From assembly GCF_001580545.1 (NCBI RefSeq), contig NZ_LRBG01000037.1, positions 186,001-250,000 of the forward strand: a stretch of 64,000 bases of DNA, written 5' to 3'. Below are positions 8,821 to 17,418 of the stretch, piece by piece. Position numbers and translations under genes: made by a program. The notes under the pieces were generated by a model, which saw nothing but the letters and a program-made list of their open reading frames with translations, made no database searches and was not told where the DNA came from. The first letter of the stretch is position 1. Each line of letters begins with the position of its first letter. The DNA is from Paraburkholderia monticola. GTDB taxonomy: Bacteria > Pseudomonadota > Gammaproteobacteria > Burkholderiales > Burkholderiaceae.

Positions 8821-9594
8821 ATGAAGAAACTTGCCTTGACCCTCGCCCTCGCACTCGCTGCCACCGGCGCCTTCGCCAAAGATTGGTCCACGGTTCGCTT
8901 CGGTGTGGATGCGAGCTACGCGCCGTTCGAGTCGAAAGCCTCGGATGGCAAGCTGGTCGGCTTCGACGTCGACCTCGGCAACGAAATCTGCCACCGTCTG
9001 AACGCGAAGTGCGTGTGGGTCGAGCAGGACTTCGACGGCATGATCCCGGCGCTGAAGGCGAAGAAGTTCGACGGCGTGCTGTCGTCGATGTCGATGACGC
9101 CGCAACGCGCCGAACAGATCGCCTTCTCGTCGAAGCTGTTCAACACGCCGACGCGCCTCGTCGCGAAGAAGGGCTCGGGCGTCGTGCCGACCGCCGAATC
9201 GCTGAAGGGCAAGACGATCGGCGTCGAACAGGGCACGATCCAGGAAACCTACGCCAAGACCTATTGGGAGCCGAAGGGCGTGAAGGTCGTGCCGTACCAG
9301 AACCAGGATCTGGTCTATACCGACCTGATCTCGGGCCGTCTTGACGCGGCGCTGCAGGACGCGGTGCAGGCCAACATTGGCTTCCTGAAGACGCCGCGCG
9401 GCGCGGGCTTCGACTTCGTCGGCAAGGACATCGACGATCCGAAGATCCTCGGCAACGGCGCGGGCATCGGCATGCGCAAGGATGATGCCGATCTGAAGGC
9501 GAAGGTCGACAAGGCGATCGCCGACATGATCAAGGATGGCACCTACAAGAAGATCGAGCAGAAGTACTTCGACTTCGACGTGTACGGCAGCTAA
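8821..9594 (+). CDS. Periplasmic amino acid-binding protein (HisJ/ArgT family)
   Basis: 257 residues with a Sec signal peptide cleaved after about residue 19 (TGAFA). The mature protein is a family 3 solute-binding protein: RFGVDASYAPFES, the GFDVDLGNEIC motif and DFDGMIPALKAKKFD are typical of lysine/arginine/ornithine or histidine binders. It delivers the ligand to the HisQMP membrane complex encoded by the next three genes. Ligand choice between basic amino acids and histidine is not resolved by sequence. The HutC-like operator upstream leans towards histidine. Confidence 0.93.
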   Translation: MKKLALTLALALAATGAFAKDWSTVRFGVDASYAPFESKASDGKLVGFDVDLGNEICHRLNAKCVWVEQDFDGMIPALKAKKFDGVLSSMSMTPQRAEQIAFSSKLFNTPTRLVAKKGSGVVPTAESLKGKTIGVEQGTIQETYAKTYWEPKGVKVVPYQNQDLVYTDLISGRLDAALQDAVQANIGFLKTPRGAGFDFVGKDIDDPKILGNGAGIGMRKDDADLKAKVDKAIADMIKDGTYKKIEQKYFDFDVYGS

Positions 9595-9691
9595 GTCCGC
9601 CCCCACGAGCCCGCTTCGCGCGCCCCGCTCCACCCGATCGATAGGCTCCGCGCGCATGCGCGCGGGGCGCTCCTTCAACAAGGACACTCCC

Positions 9692-10381
9692 ATGCTGTTT
9701 CAAGGCTTCGGTCCTCTGCTCCTCGCGGGCACGTGGGTCACCATCAAGCTCGCGGTGTTGTCGCTCGCGGCGTCGTTCGCGCTAGGCCTCGTCGGCGCCG
9801 CCGCGAAGCTATCGACCAACCGCATGCTCGCGCGCATCGGCACGGCGTACACGACGCTGATCCGCGCCGTGCCCGATCTCGTGCTGATGCTGCTGCTGTT
9901 CTACAGCATCCAGATCTGGCTCAACGATCTGACCGACATGTTCAGCATGGAGCAGATCGACATCGACCCGTTTCTCGCCGGTGTCATCACACTGGGCTTC
10001 ATTTACGGCGCGTACTTCACCGAGACTTTCCGCGGCGCGTTTCTGGCCGTGCCGCGCGGACAGATCGAAGCGGGCTTCGCGTACGGCATGAGCGCGCGGC
10101 GCGTGTTCACCCGCATCCTGTTCCCGCAGATGATGCGCTTCGCGCTGCCCGGCATCGGCAACAACTGGCAGGTGCTCGTGAAGGCCACCGCGCTCGTGTC
10201 GATCATCGGTCTCGCGGACGTCGTGAAGGCCTCGCAGGACGCCGGCAAGAGCACGCAGTCGTTCTTCTTCTTCACGCTGACGACCGGGGCCATCTATCTC
10301 GCCATCACCACCATTTCGAACCTGGTATTGAACCGCCTCGAGAAGCGCTACTCGACGGGCGTACGGAGGGCCGCGCTGTGA
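9692..10381 (+). CDS. hisQ: Amino acid ABC transporter permease, HisQ type
   Basis: 229 residues with about five membrane spans, and the EAA loop EAGFAYGMSARRVFTRILFP that docks to the ATPase. It follows the binding protein by 97 bp and overlaps hisM by four bases (GTGA). The start at 9692 sits after an AAGGA site; an upstream open extension is Arg/Ser rich and reads through the intergenic gap, so it is not used. It pairs with HisM to form the translocation channel. Confidence 0.93.
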   Translation: MLFQGFGPLLLAGTWVTIKLAVLSLAASFALGLVGAAAKLSTNRMLARIGTAYTTLIRAVPDLVLMLLLFYSIQIWLNDLTDMFSMEQIDIDPFLAGVITLGFIYGAYFTETFRGAFLAVPRGQIEAGFAYGMSARRVFTRILFPQMMRFALPGIGNNWQVLVKATALVSIIGLADVVKASQDAGKSTQSFFFFTLTTGAIYLAITTISNLVLNRLEKRYSTGVRRAAL

Positions 10382-11091
10382 TCGAACTGATTCGTCAATA
10401 CTGGCAGAACTATCTGTTCACGGACGGCTTCAACACCACCGGCCTCGCCATCACGCTGTGGTTGCTAGTCGCGTCGATCGTGCTGGGGTTCGTGCTTGCC
10501 GTGCCGCTCGCGATCGCGCGCGCGTCGCGCAATCGCTACATCTCCGGACCCGTCTGGCTTTACACCTACATTTTCCGCGGCACGCCGTTGTACGTTCAGC
10601 TGCTGCTGATCTATACCGGGCTCTACAGCCTGCATTTCGTTCATTCGCACGACATGCTCAACAGCTTCTTTCGCAATGCGATGAACTGCACGCTGCTCGC
10701 GTTCGCGCTGAACGAATGCGCGTATGCCACCGAGATCTTCGCCGGCTCGATCCGCGAAACCTCGCATGGCGAGATCGAGGCGGCACAGGCTTACGGCATG
10801 TCGAAATTCAAGCTGTATACGCGCATCATCCTGCCTTCGGCGCTGCGGCGGGCGCTGCCCTCGTACAGCAACGAGGTGATCCTGATGCTGCACGCGACGA
10901 CACTCGCGTTCACCGCGACCGTCCCCGACATTCTGAAGGTAGCGCGCGACGTCAACTCCGCCACCTACGCGACGTTCCAGGCGTACGGCATTGCGGCGAT
11001 CCTGTATGCGTCGATCGTGTTCGCGCTGATCTGGGGCTTCCGCAAGTTGGAAATCCGATTGCTGGCTTATCTGAAACCGCAAGGGCATTAA
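10378..11091 (+). CDS. hisM: Amino acid ABC transporter permease, HisM type
   Basis: 237 residues, five predicted membrane spans, EAA loop EIEAAQAYGMSKFKLYTRII. Starts with GTG inside the hisQ stop codon (overlap GTGA), which indicates coupled translation and equal dosage with HisQ. WLYTYIFRGTPLYVQLLLIY is typical of HisM/ArtM permeases. A much longer frame is open upstream but runs through hisQ in another phase. Confidence 0.93.
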   Translation: MIELIRQYWQNYLFTDGFNTTGLAITLWLLVASIVLGFVLAVPLAIARASRNRYISGPVWLYTYIFRGTPLYVQLLLIYTGLYSLHFVHSHDMLNSFFRNAMNCTLLAFALNECAYATEIFAGSIRETSHGEIEAAQAYGMSKFKLYTRIILPSALRRALPSYSNEVILMLHATTLAFTATVPDILKVARDVNSATYATFQAYGIAAILYASIVFALIWGFRKLEIRLLAYLKPQGH

Positions 11092-11128
11092 ACCCGGGCG
11101 CATTCGCGCCATGATGGAGCATACGAGC

Positions 11129-11896
11129 ATGTACAAGCTGACGGTCGACGACCTGCACAAGAAGTTCGGCGACAACGAGGTACTGAAGGGCGTCTCGCTG
11201 AAAGCGAAGGCGGGCGACGTGATTAGCCTCATCGGGTCGAGCGGGTCCGGGAAGAGCACCTTCCTGCGGTGCATCAACTTCCTCGAATCGCCGTGCTCCG
11301 GACGCATCACGCTGAACGGAGAGGAAATCAACACGACCAGGGATCGCAACGGCTCGCTACGGGTGACCCATCCGAAGCAGCTGCAAACGATGCGTACGCG
11401 TCTGTCGATGGTGTTCCAGCATTTCAATCTGTGGGCCCATATGACGGTGCTCGAGAACATCATCGAGGCGCCGATCAGCGTGTTGGGATTGAGTCGCGCG
11501 CAAGCTGAAGAGCGCGCTCGCAAATATCTGACCAAGGTGGGTTTGCCGGCCAGCACGGAGACGAAATATCCATCGCATCTGTCGGGCGGTCAGCAGCAGC
11601 GCGTCGCGATTGCCCGCGCGCTCGCGATGGAACCCGAAGTGATGTTGTTCGACGAGCCGACTTCGGCGCTCGATCCCGAACTCGTCGGCGAAGTGCTGCG
11701 CGTGATGCAGGCGCTCGCCGAGGAAGGCCGCACGATGATCGTCGTCACGCACGAGATGGGCTTTGCACGCAACGTGTCGAATCATGTCGTGTTCCTGCAT
11801 AAAGGCAAGATCGAGGAGCAAGGGCATCCGCATGAGGTGCTGACGAATCCGCGTAGCGAGCGGTTGCAGCAGTTTTTGGCGGGGCGGTTGAAGTAG
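11129..11896 (+). CDS. hisP: Amino acid ABC transporter ATP-binding protein, HisP type
   Basis: 255 residues. Walker A GSSGSGKS at residues 36-43, signature LSGGQQQRVAIARAL, Walker B VMLFDEP and the switch His in VVTHEMG are all present. It powers the HisQM channel. I place the start at 11129 because TGGAG lies 9 bases upstream and MYKLTVDDLHKKFG is a normal HisP N-terminus; an ATG at 11111 in the same frame has no ribosome site. A strong terminator follows. Confidence 0.94.
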   Translation: MYKLTVDDLHKKFGDNEVLKGVSLKAKAGDVISLIGSSGSGKSTFLRCINFLESPCSGRITLNGEEINTTRDRNGSLRVTHPKQLQTMRTRLSMVFQHFNLWAHMTVLENIIEAPISVLGLSRAQAEERARKYLTKVGLPASTETKYPSHLSGGQQQRVAIARALAMEPEVMLFDEPTSALDPELVGEVLRVMQALAEEGRTMIVVTHEMGFARNVSNHVVFLHKGKIEEQGHPHEVLTNPRSERLQQFLAGRLK

Positions 11897-11916
11897 AGGC
11901 GGCGACATTCGCGCCA

Positions 11917-11970
11917 CCCCCCAAAGTCGACGCCGCCCGATTGTTCGGGCGGCGTCGTGCTTTTTGGGGG
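11917..11970 (+). terminator. Rho-independent terminator after hisP
   Basis: A perfect 13-bp stem (11928-11940 with 11945-11957), TTGT loop, then a run of five T from 11961. An outer pairing of the C-run at 11917-11922 with the G-run at 11966-11970 makes it work in both directions. It closes the transporter operon. Confidence 0.85.
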
Positions 11971-12229
11971 TGTCCGGATGCACCTGCGCAAGGTGCGCCA
12001 TCACTTCATCTGTGATTCTCACAAGTGGCGGAGGCGGGAGGGGCTGCGCGACAGTCAGGAGGCAACGTTCCGCCTGGGCACCGTGCCGCTGACCGGCAAT
12101 ACCCATAGCGCCACGGATACGGCCTTCCTGATGGCACCGGGTGGCGCTTGCCCGAAGCACGTGTTCGTGAGTGATCCAGTGGGACGACGGCGGCGCCAGC
12201 ACCCCAAACGAGGTCAACGAGCACGACTT
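11971..12229. other. Intergenic stretch between terminators, no gene seen
   Basis: About 260 bp between the hisP terminator and the porin terminator. Several frames are open by chance because of high GC, but none has a ribosome site, a recognisable domain or a normal codon pattern. I see no repeat or mobile element end. Confidence 0.4.
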
Positions 12230-12291
12230 CCCAAGACAGAAAGCCCCTTCGAGCGAATTGACTCGCACGGTTGCGAGGTTCGCGAAGGGGC
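12230..12291 (-). terminator. Terminator hairpin after the porin gene
   Basis: Three nested stems: 12243-12250 with 12284-12291, 12253-12257 with 12279-12283, and 12262-12267 with 12272-12277 around a CGGT loop. On the minus strand the stem is followed by TTTCTGTCTT. It lies 50 bp beyond the stop codon of the minus-strand porin. Confidence 0.65.
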
Positions 12292-12341
12292 CGACAAATC
12301 GAAATACGGATCGCAGGCTACGCGGCGGCAGCCCGCCTTGC

Positions 12342-13490
12342 TCAGAATTTATGCCGCAGCCCAACCCGCGCCATCACCTGCTCCCGACCCGACGACGAAT
12401 CATCCGCAGCCGTCATATAAGCATTGTCGAGCGCGGTGCCCGAGTTGCCATTCACCTTCATATACGTGCCGGCCACATACACGTCGGTCCGTTTCGACAG
12501 GTTGTAGTCCGCGATCAGGCCGACCATCTGCCAATGCAGCTTCGAGTCGCTCGCCGATGCATCGAGCTTGCCCTGCGTGTAGTAATACATCGCACCGAGC
12601 AGCAGCGCGGGCGTTGCGTAATACGTCGCGTTGACCTCGAAGTTATCGAACTTCAGCGACGACAGCGTTTGCCCCGGCGGCACGATCGAGCCGCTGATGA
12701 ACTGGAACGAGGTCGGATCCTTCAGATCGGTGTGCGTATAGACGAAGCCGAGCGTCGACTGCCCGATCTGATAGCTGACGCCCGCGCCGTACACGGTCTG
12801 GCGGCTCGCGAGAAAGCCGGCGTCGTCGGTCGTGACCGCGCCCACCGTATTCGCGCCGGGATCGTTGACGTTCAGGTAGCCCACGCCGATCGTCAACGGT
12901 CCGTTCGAGTAGCCCGCACCGACACTCTGCGCATTGTTCTTCGAGAACTGTCCCGCGCTGTTCGAGAACGCGTAGGTCGTGCTCAGCTGGAAGCCCGACC
13001 AGTTCGCGCTATTGAACTGCACCGCGTTGTCGAGCCGGAAGAAGTTGTCGGTGTTGTCGTTGCCGTACGGGTGGTCGAACATGAAACCGCCCCAGTTGCC
13101 GTTCGCGGTCAGCGGCCCGAGGAACTCCACGAGCGAATCGTACTGACGGCCGAACGTCAACGACCCGACGCCGTTCTTCGAAAGCCCGACATAGGCCTGG
13201 CGGCCGAACATGCGGCCACCTTCCATCAAACGGCCGCTGCTCGCGTCGAAACCGTTCTCGAGCACGAACAGTGCCTGCATGCCACCGCCCAGATCCTCGG
13301 AGCCTTTCAGCCCCCAGCGGCTGCCCTGTGCCTCGCCGCTCATGATTTCCCAGTTCGAATGGCCCCGCACGTTGCTCGTGTAGGTCAAGCCCTGGTCGAT
13401 CAGACCGTACAGCGTCACGCTGTTTTGCGCGTGCGCACCCACCCCGATACCGCTTGCGATCAATAGTCCTGCCAACTGTTTTTTCTGCAT
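12342..13490 (-). CDS. Outer membrane porin, Porin_4 / Burkholderiales OpcP type
   Basis: 382 residues: signal peptide to about residue 21 (GAHAQ), mature start NSVTLYGLIDQGL, the conserved SRWGLKGSEDLGGGMQALF block, and a C-terminal Phe (VGLRHKF) that acts as the barrel-assembly signal. It forms a trimeric 16-strand diffusion channel. It is the last gene after an M20 hydrolase and a solute-binding protein on the same strand, so it probably admits the same amino-acid-like substrate. It shares much sequence with the porin at 55807 of this window. Confidence 0.94.
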   Translation of the reverse strand: MQKKQLAGLLIASGIGVGAHAQNSVTLYGLIDQGLTYTSNVRGHSNWEIMSGEAQGSRWGLKGSEDLGGGMQALFVLENGFDASSGRLMEGGRMFGRQAYVGLSKNGVGSLTFGRQYDSLVEFLGPLTANGNWGGFMFDHPYGNDNTDNFFRLDNAVQFNSANWSGFQLSTTYAFSNSAGQFSKNNAQSVGAGYSNGPLTIGVGYLNVNDPGANTVGAVTTDDAGFLASRQTVYGAGVSYQIGQSTLGFVYTHTDLKDPTSFQFISGSIVPPGQTLSSLKFDNFEVNATYYATPALLLGAMYYYTQGKLDASASDSKLHWQMVGLIADYNLSKRTDVYVAGTYMKVNGNSGTALDNAYMTAADDSSSGREQVMARVGLRHKF

Positions 13491-13536
13491 TTTTCCAAAC
13501 CCATTTTAAGTAATAGTTATTTAGCGCCGGGTCGGC

Positions 13537-14340
13537 TTAGTCGCCGTAGATGTCGAAGCTGAAGTACTTGTGCTGAAGCTTGTCGTATGTGCCGTTCTTG
13601 CGGATCGCGCCGATCGCCTGATTGATCTTCGCGATCAGTTGCTCGTCGCCCTTGCGCGCGCCGATCGCGATACCGTCGCCCGTCGCGCGCGGGTCCTTGA
13701 CTTCCGCGCCAGCAAACGCGAACGACTTGCCGCGCGGCGTGCGCAGGAAACCGAGGTCGGCCTGCACCGACGCCTGGAACGACGCGTCGAGGCGCCCCGT
13801 CGCGAGATCTTCGTAGATCTGGTCCGGGCTCTGGTACGAGACGATCGTCACGCCCTTGGGCGCCCATTCCGCGCGCGCGTAGCTCTCCTGCACCGCGCCC
13901 TGCTGCACGCCGATGCGGTGGCCTCGCAGCGAGTCGACGGTCGGCTGCAGCGTCGAGCCCGTCGGCGCGACGAGTCGCGCGGAGCCGCCATACAGCTTGT
14001 CGGTGAAATCGATCTGCGCACGGCGGGCAGGCGTCGCCGTCATCGCGGAGAGGATCGCGTCGAACTTGCGCGCCTTCAACGCGGGAATCATGCCGTCGAA
14101 GCCTTGCTCGACCCACTTGCACTGCACGTTCATCTCCGCGCAGATGGCGTTGCCGAGGTCGATGTCGAAGCCGACGAACGAGCCATCGGGCGTCTTCGAT
14201 TCGAACGGCGGAAAGGTGGGATCGACGCCGAACGTCAGCGTCTGCGAGGTGGCCGCCGCCGCACCGGGCGGCATGGCGCTCAATGCGCACACAGCCGCGC
14301 AGGCGGACGCTAACAGGGTCGAACGGATCAGTCGTTTCAT
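13537..14340 (-). CDS. Orphan periplasmic amino acid-binding protein (HisJ/ArgT family)
   Basis: 267 residues, signal peptide ending near residue 29 (PGAAA). FGVDPTFPPFESKTPDGSFV, GFDIDLGNAIC and the FDGMIPALKARKFD block make it a close relative of the binding protein at 8821; the two also share the C-terminus KYFSFDIYG. No permease or ATPase gene lies next to it, so it probably feeds the HisQMP complex encoded 2 kb away. It sits between an M20 hydrolase gene and a porin gene on the same strand, 46 bp ahead of the porin. Confidence 0.92.
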   Translation of the reverse strand: MKRLIRSTLLASACAAVCALSAMPPGAAAATSQTLTFGVDPTFPPFESKTPDGSFVGFDIDLGNAICAEMNVQCKWVEQGFDGMIPALKARKFDAILSAMTATPARRAQIDFTDKLYGGSARLVAPTGSTLQPTVDSLRGHRIGVQQGAVQESYARAEWAPKGVTIVSYQSPDQIYEDLATGRLDASFQASVQADLGFLRTPRGKSFAFAGAEVKDPRATGDGIAIGARKGDEQLIAKINQAIGAIRKNGTYDKLQHKYFSFDIYGD

Positions 14341-14459
14341 GGTGTCTCCAAGCCGGAAAGAGGCGCGCTCGCGCAGATCGAGCGACCGGTTGCCGCCGCT
14401 GTTATCGAAGCCGCGAGCAGGCGACGGCACCCGCGCGTGGCGTAATGCAACGCGCTGCG

Positions 14460-15650
14460 TCAGCGCAGGAAGCGCTCGGCGAGCCGGACCCAGTAGCTCG
14501 CGCCGATCGACAGGATGTCGTCGTTGAAGTCGTAGCCGGGGTTGTGCGCCATGCAGCCGCCCTTGCCTTCGCCATTGCCGACGAGCAGGTAGCAGCCGGG
14601 GCATTGCTCCAGCACGTAGGCGAAGTCCTCGCTGTTGGTGATCGGCCGCATGTCGTGCACGAGGCCCTCGTCGCCGAGCCATTCCTTCGCGACGGACTTG
14701 GCCAAGCGCGTCTCGTCGGGATGATTGACCAGCACCGGATAGCCACGATCGTAATCGACCTCGGCACGCGCGCCGTAGGCCTGCGCGTGCGCGTGCGCGA
14801 GTGCGGTGATGCGCTCCTGCAGACGATCGCGTATCTCCGGGCTCAGCGAGCGCACCGACAGCTTGATTTCGACACTGTCCGGAATGATGTTCGACGCGCT
14901 GCCGCCGTGAATCGCACCGACCGACACGATGCCCGTTTCGAGCGGATCGACGTTGCGCGACACGACGGTCTGCAGGCCCATCACCAGCGACGCGCTGGCG
15001 ACGACCGGATCGACTGCCTTGTGCGGCACCGCGCCGTGGCCGCCATGACCGACGATGCGGATCGTCACCGTATCGGCGGCGGCCATGAACGGTCCCTCGA
15101 AAAAGCCGAAGCGACCGGCCGGAAAGCCGGGCATGTTGTGCATTGCGAACACCGCGTCGCACGGGAAACGCACGAGCAGGCCGTCTTCGAGCATCTTGCG
15201 CGCGCCGCCGCCGTGTTCCTCGGCCGGCTGGAAGATCAGGTTCAGCGTGCCGCTGAAATTGCGCGATTCCGCCAGCACGCGCGCCGCCGCGAGCAGCATC
15301 GCGGTATGGCCGTCGTGGCCGCATGCGTGCATCACCCCCTCGTGCCTGCTCGCGTAGGCGAGGCCCGTCTTTTCGGTGAGCGGCAGCGCGTCCATGTCGG
15401 CGCGCAGGCCGAGCGACTTGCCGCTGCCGTTCGTCAAGGTACCGACCACGCCCGTGCCGCCCAGTCCGCGTTGCACGCTATAGCCCCATTCGGCGAGACG
15501 CTGGGCGACCAGCTCGCTCGTCTCGAACTCCTGGAAGCTCAGCTCCGGATGCGCGTGAATGTGCCGGCGCAACGACACCATGTCGGCTTCGATCGCGCGC
15601 ATGCGCGACGGGATGAATTCATCGAGGGATGCTTCAATTGGGTGGGACAT
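14460..15650 (-). CDS. M20D-family amidohydrolase (hippurate / N-acyl amino acid hydrolase type)
   Basis: 396 residues. Metal ligands typical of M20D peptidases are visible: Cys110 and His112 in HACGHDGHT, the Glu pair in AEEHGGGA, and a later His in MHNMPGFP. Family members cleave N-acyl amino acids, aminobenzoyl-glutamate or auxin conjugates in the cytoplasm. Gene order hydrolase, binding protein, porin suggests uptake and hydrolysis of an amino acid conjugate. I chose the start at 15650 because it gives the normal N-terminus; its ribosome site is poor. A paralogue is at 33731. Confidence 0.9.
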   Translation of the reverse strand: MSHPIEASLDEFIPSRMRAIEADMVSLRRHIHAHPELSFQEFETSELVAQRLAEWGYSVQRGLGGTGVVGTLTNGSGKSLGLRADMDALPLTEKTGLAYASRHEGVMHACGHDGHTAMLLAAARVLAESRNFSGTLNLIFQPAEEHGGGARKMLEDGLLVRFPCDAVFAMHNMPGFPAGRFGFFEGPFMAAADTVTIRIVGHGGHGAVPHKAVDPVVASASLVMGLQTVVSRNVDPLETGIVSVGAIHGGSASNIIPDSVEIKLSVRSLSPEIRDRLQERITALAHAHAQAYGARAEVDYDRGYPVLVNHPDETRLAKSVAKEWLGDEGLVHDMRPITNSEDFAYVLEQCPGCYLLVGNGEGKGGCMAHNPGYDFNDDILSIGASYWVRLAERFLR

Positions 15651-15720
15651 GGAGGACTCTTCGGTGAACAGTGTCGGCGCATCATAGGCAGGCGTTTTTC
15701 GAGCGGGAAGCCGCAGTTTT

Positions 15721-15734
15721 GTTATATTGATAAC
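15721..15734. promoter_or_regulatory. Candidate LysR operator between the M20 gene and its divergent regulator
   Basis: GTTAT-ATTG-ATAAC, a perfect inverted repeat in the 149 bp between two divergent genes, within an AT-rich patch that could also hold -10 elements. Position and symmetry suit a LysR site. No experimental consensus is known to me for this regulator. Confidence 0.4.
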
Positions 15735-15799
15735 CAACGGTTGTCACCGTGTTAACCCCTCACTCGCCCCTCACACCCCCTCGTTCACCCGCCTCACCC

Positions 15800-16753
15800 A
15801 TGAAAATCCACCAGCTCCAGGCGCTCGTGACCGTCGCCGATGCGGGCAGCATCCGCGCGTCGGCGCGTCTGCTCGGCGTGTCCCAGGCCGCGGTCACCAA
15901 GGCGTTGCGCGAGCTCGAAAAGGATCAGCAACTGACGCTGCTGTCGCGCAGCCCGAGCGGCGTGAGCTTCACCGAGGCCGGCCAGACATTGCTCGCTCAC
16001 GCGCGCCTGATGATCGGGCAGCTCGAACGCGCGAACGAAGATCTCGCGAAGCTGCGCGGCGATCAGACCGGCAAGCTCGCGATCGCGATCACGCCGCTCG
16101 TAATGCTGAATTTCATGTCGGAAACGATCACGCTGTTCCGCCAGCAAATGCCGAAGGTGCGGCTGGAGATTTTCGAGGGCTTGACGGCCGTTGCGGTGCC
16201 ACGGCTGCGCGAGGGCTTGCTGGATCTGCTGGTGGTGCCGATGTCTTCAGCGCTACCGAGCCGCGAGTTCGATCAGGAACTGCTGTTCACGTACGAGTCG
16301 TGCGTGATCGCGCGGCGCGGACATCCGCTCGCGAACTGCCGCTCGATTCACGATCTGCTCGAGCATGACTGGGCGGTCAATTACACGGCGGCGAGCTTCG
16401 AAGGGCTGATGCGCAACATCTTCTGGCAGCACGGCGCGGCGATCGAGCCGCATCGGCTGCATTGCGCGCATTCGAGCGCGCTGCTCGTCGAGCTCGCGCG
16501 TCATAACGACATGTTGTCGCATTGCCCGCGACCGCTGCTGCTGAGCGACTCGCTGAAAGACTGGGCGCAGCCGCTCGAACTCGTCGAGCAATTCGATCTG
16601 AGCCAGGTGGCCGTGATCGGTCTGCACAACGCAATGCGCAGCGCGGCAAGCCAATGCTTCGTCGAATGTTTGTCGACGGTGATTCGCAAGCGCCGGCGCT
16701 CGGCGAAAGCGCACAACCGGATGTTGTTCGATATGCTCGACGTGCTGCTCTGA
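15800..16753 (+). CDS. LysR-family regulator of the M20 hydrolase / binding protein / porin set
   Basis: 317 residues. Helix-turn-helix at residues 1-60 (MKIHQLQALVTVADAGSIR, LGVSQAAVTKALRELE) and a LysR substrate domain with LAIAITPLVMLNF. The style resembles AbgR/TsaR-type regulators. The start at 15800 gives the standard N-terminus; upstream in-frame codons are Pro rich and unlikely. It is divergent from the M20 operon, its probable target. Inducer unknown. Confidence 0.88.
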   Translation: MKIHQLQALVTVADAGSIRASARLLGVSQAAVTKALRELEKDQQLTLLSRSPSGVSFTEAGQTLLAHARLMIGQLERANEDLAKLRGDQTGKLAIAITPLVMLNFMSETITLFRQQMPKVRLEIFEGLTAVAVPRLREGLLDLLVVPMSSALPSREFDQELLFTYESCVIARRGHPLANCRSIHDLLEHDWAVNYTAASFEGLMRNIFWQHGAAIEPHRLHCAHSSALLVELARHNDMLSHCPRPLLLSDSLKDWAQPLELVEQFDLSQVAVIGLHNAMRSAASQCFVECLSTVIRKRRRSAKAHNRMLFDMLDVLL

Positions 16754-16765
16754 AGTGCGCGTCGA

Positions 16766-17098
16766 CTAGCGGTTCAACACGACCCACGCGTCGTCGTCGA
16801 CCGCGATCTCCACCGCATCGAGGCTCGCCCCGGCGCACGGCCCCTCGATGCAATGTCCATCCTCGAAGCGGAACAGCGCGCTGTGATGCGCGCACATCAA
16901 CACCTGCCCGCGATAACACAGCACATCGCCGGGTTCGAAATCGAGCGGCACCGAAAAATGCGGGCAGCGATTCGCATAAGCCCACACCTGCTCGCCACGG
17001 CGCACGAGCACGACCGGCACGCCGGCGGCCGTAGCATCGACGACCCGCGCGCCGCCATCGGGCACGTCGGCGAGCGCACATAATGGCGTTGTGCTCAT
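16766..17098 (-). CDS. hapI: Rieske-type [2Fe-2S] ferredoxin, HapI-like
   Basis: 110 residues with Rieske ligands Cys45/His47 and Cys69/His72. It is a small soluble electron carrier. In Pseudomonas fluorescens ACB the hap cluster ends in a [2Fe-2S] ferredoxin (hapI) in this same position after an intradiol dioxygenase and a YciI protein. Its partner is not established; keeping an iron dioxygenase reduced is one possibility. Last gene of the minus-strand operon, 3 bp after the YciI gene. Confidence 0.85.
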   Translation of the reverse strand: MSTTPLCALADVPDGGARVVDATAAGVPVVLVRRGEQVWAYANRCPHFSVPLDFEPGDVLCYRGQVLMCAHHSALFRFEDGHCIEGPCAGASLDAVEIAVDDDAWVVLNR

Positions 17099-17101
17099 CG
17101 C

Positions 17102-17413
17102 TCAGATTCTCCGTTCCGGATTGCCGAGGCTCCAGTCCCACGGACGAATCTCCACGGAATCGAACAGCCCCGCCTGCATATACGGATCGTTGCCGATGAA
17201 TTCCATCACGTCGTCGATACGTTCCGCTTCGACGACCAGCAAGGTGCCGTTCATGGCATCGCATTGCGGCGCCAGCGTCGGACCGCCGAGACGCACGAAC
17301 ACGCCACGATGGGTGTTGCCGCGCAGCCATTTCCGATGCACCGGCCGCACGCGCTCGCGCACTTCGCGCATGCCGGGCTTGTCGGTGGCGAATACCGCGA
17401 AAAAACGTGCCAT
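17102..17413 (-). CDS. hapH: YciI-family protein, HapH-like
   Basis: 103 residues: MARFFAVFATDKPGMREVR, a central HRG, and NDPYMQAGLFDSVEIRPWD are typical of the YciI ferredoxin-like fold (muconolactone isomerase-like). Family members in aromatic operons may act on lactone or dehalogenation side products; the actual role is unknown. It lies 5 bp from the intradiol dioxygenase gene and 3 bp from the ferredoxin gene, matching the gene order of the hap cluster. Confidence 0.85.
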   Translation of the reverse strand: MARFFAVFATDKPGMREVRERVRPVHRKWLRGNTHRGVFVRLGGPTLAPQCDAMNGTLLVVEAERIDDVMEFIGNDPYMQAGLFDSVEIRPWDWSLGNPERRI

Positions 17414-17418
17414 CGTCG

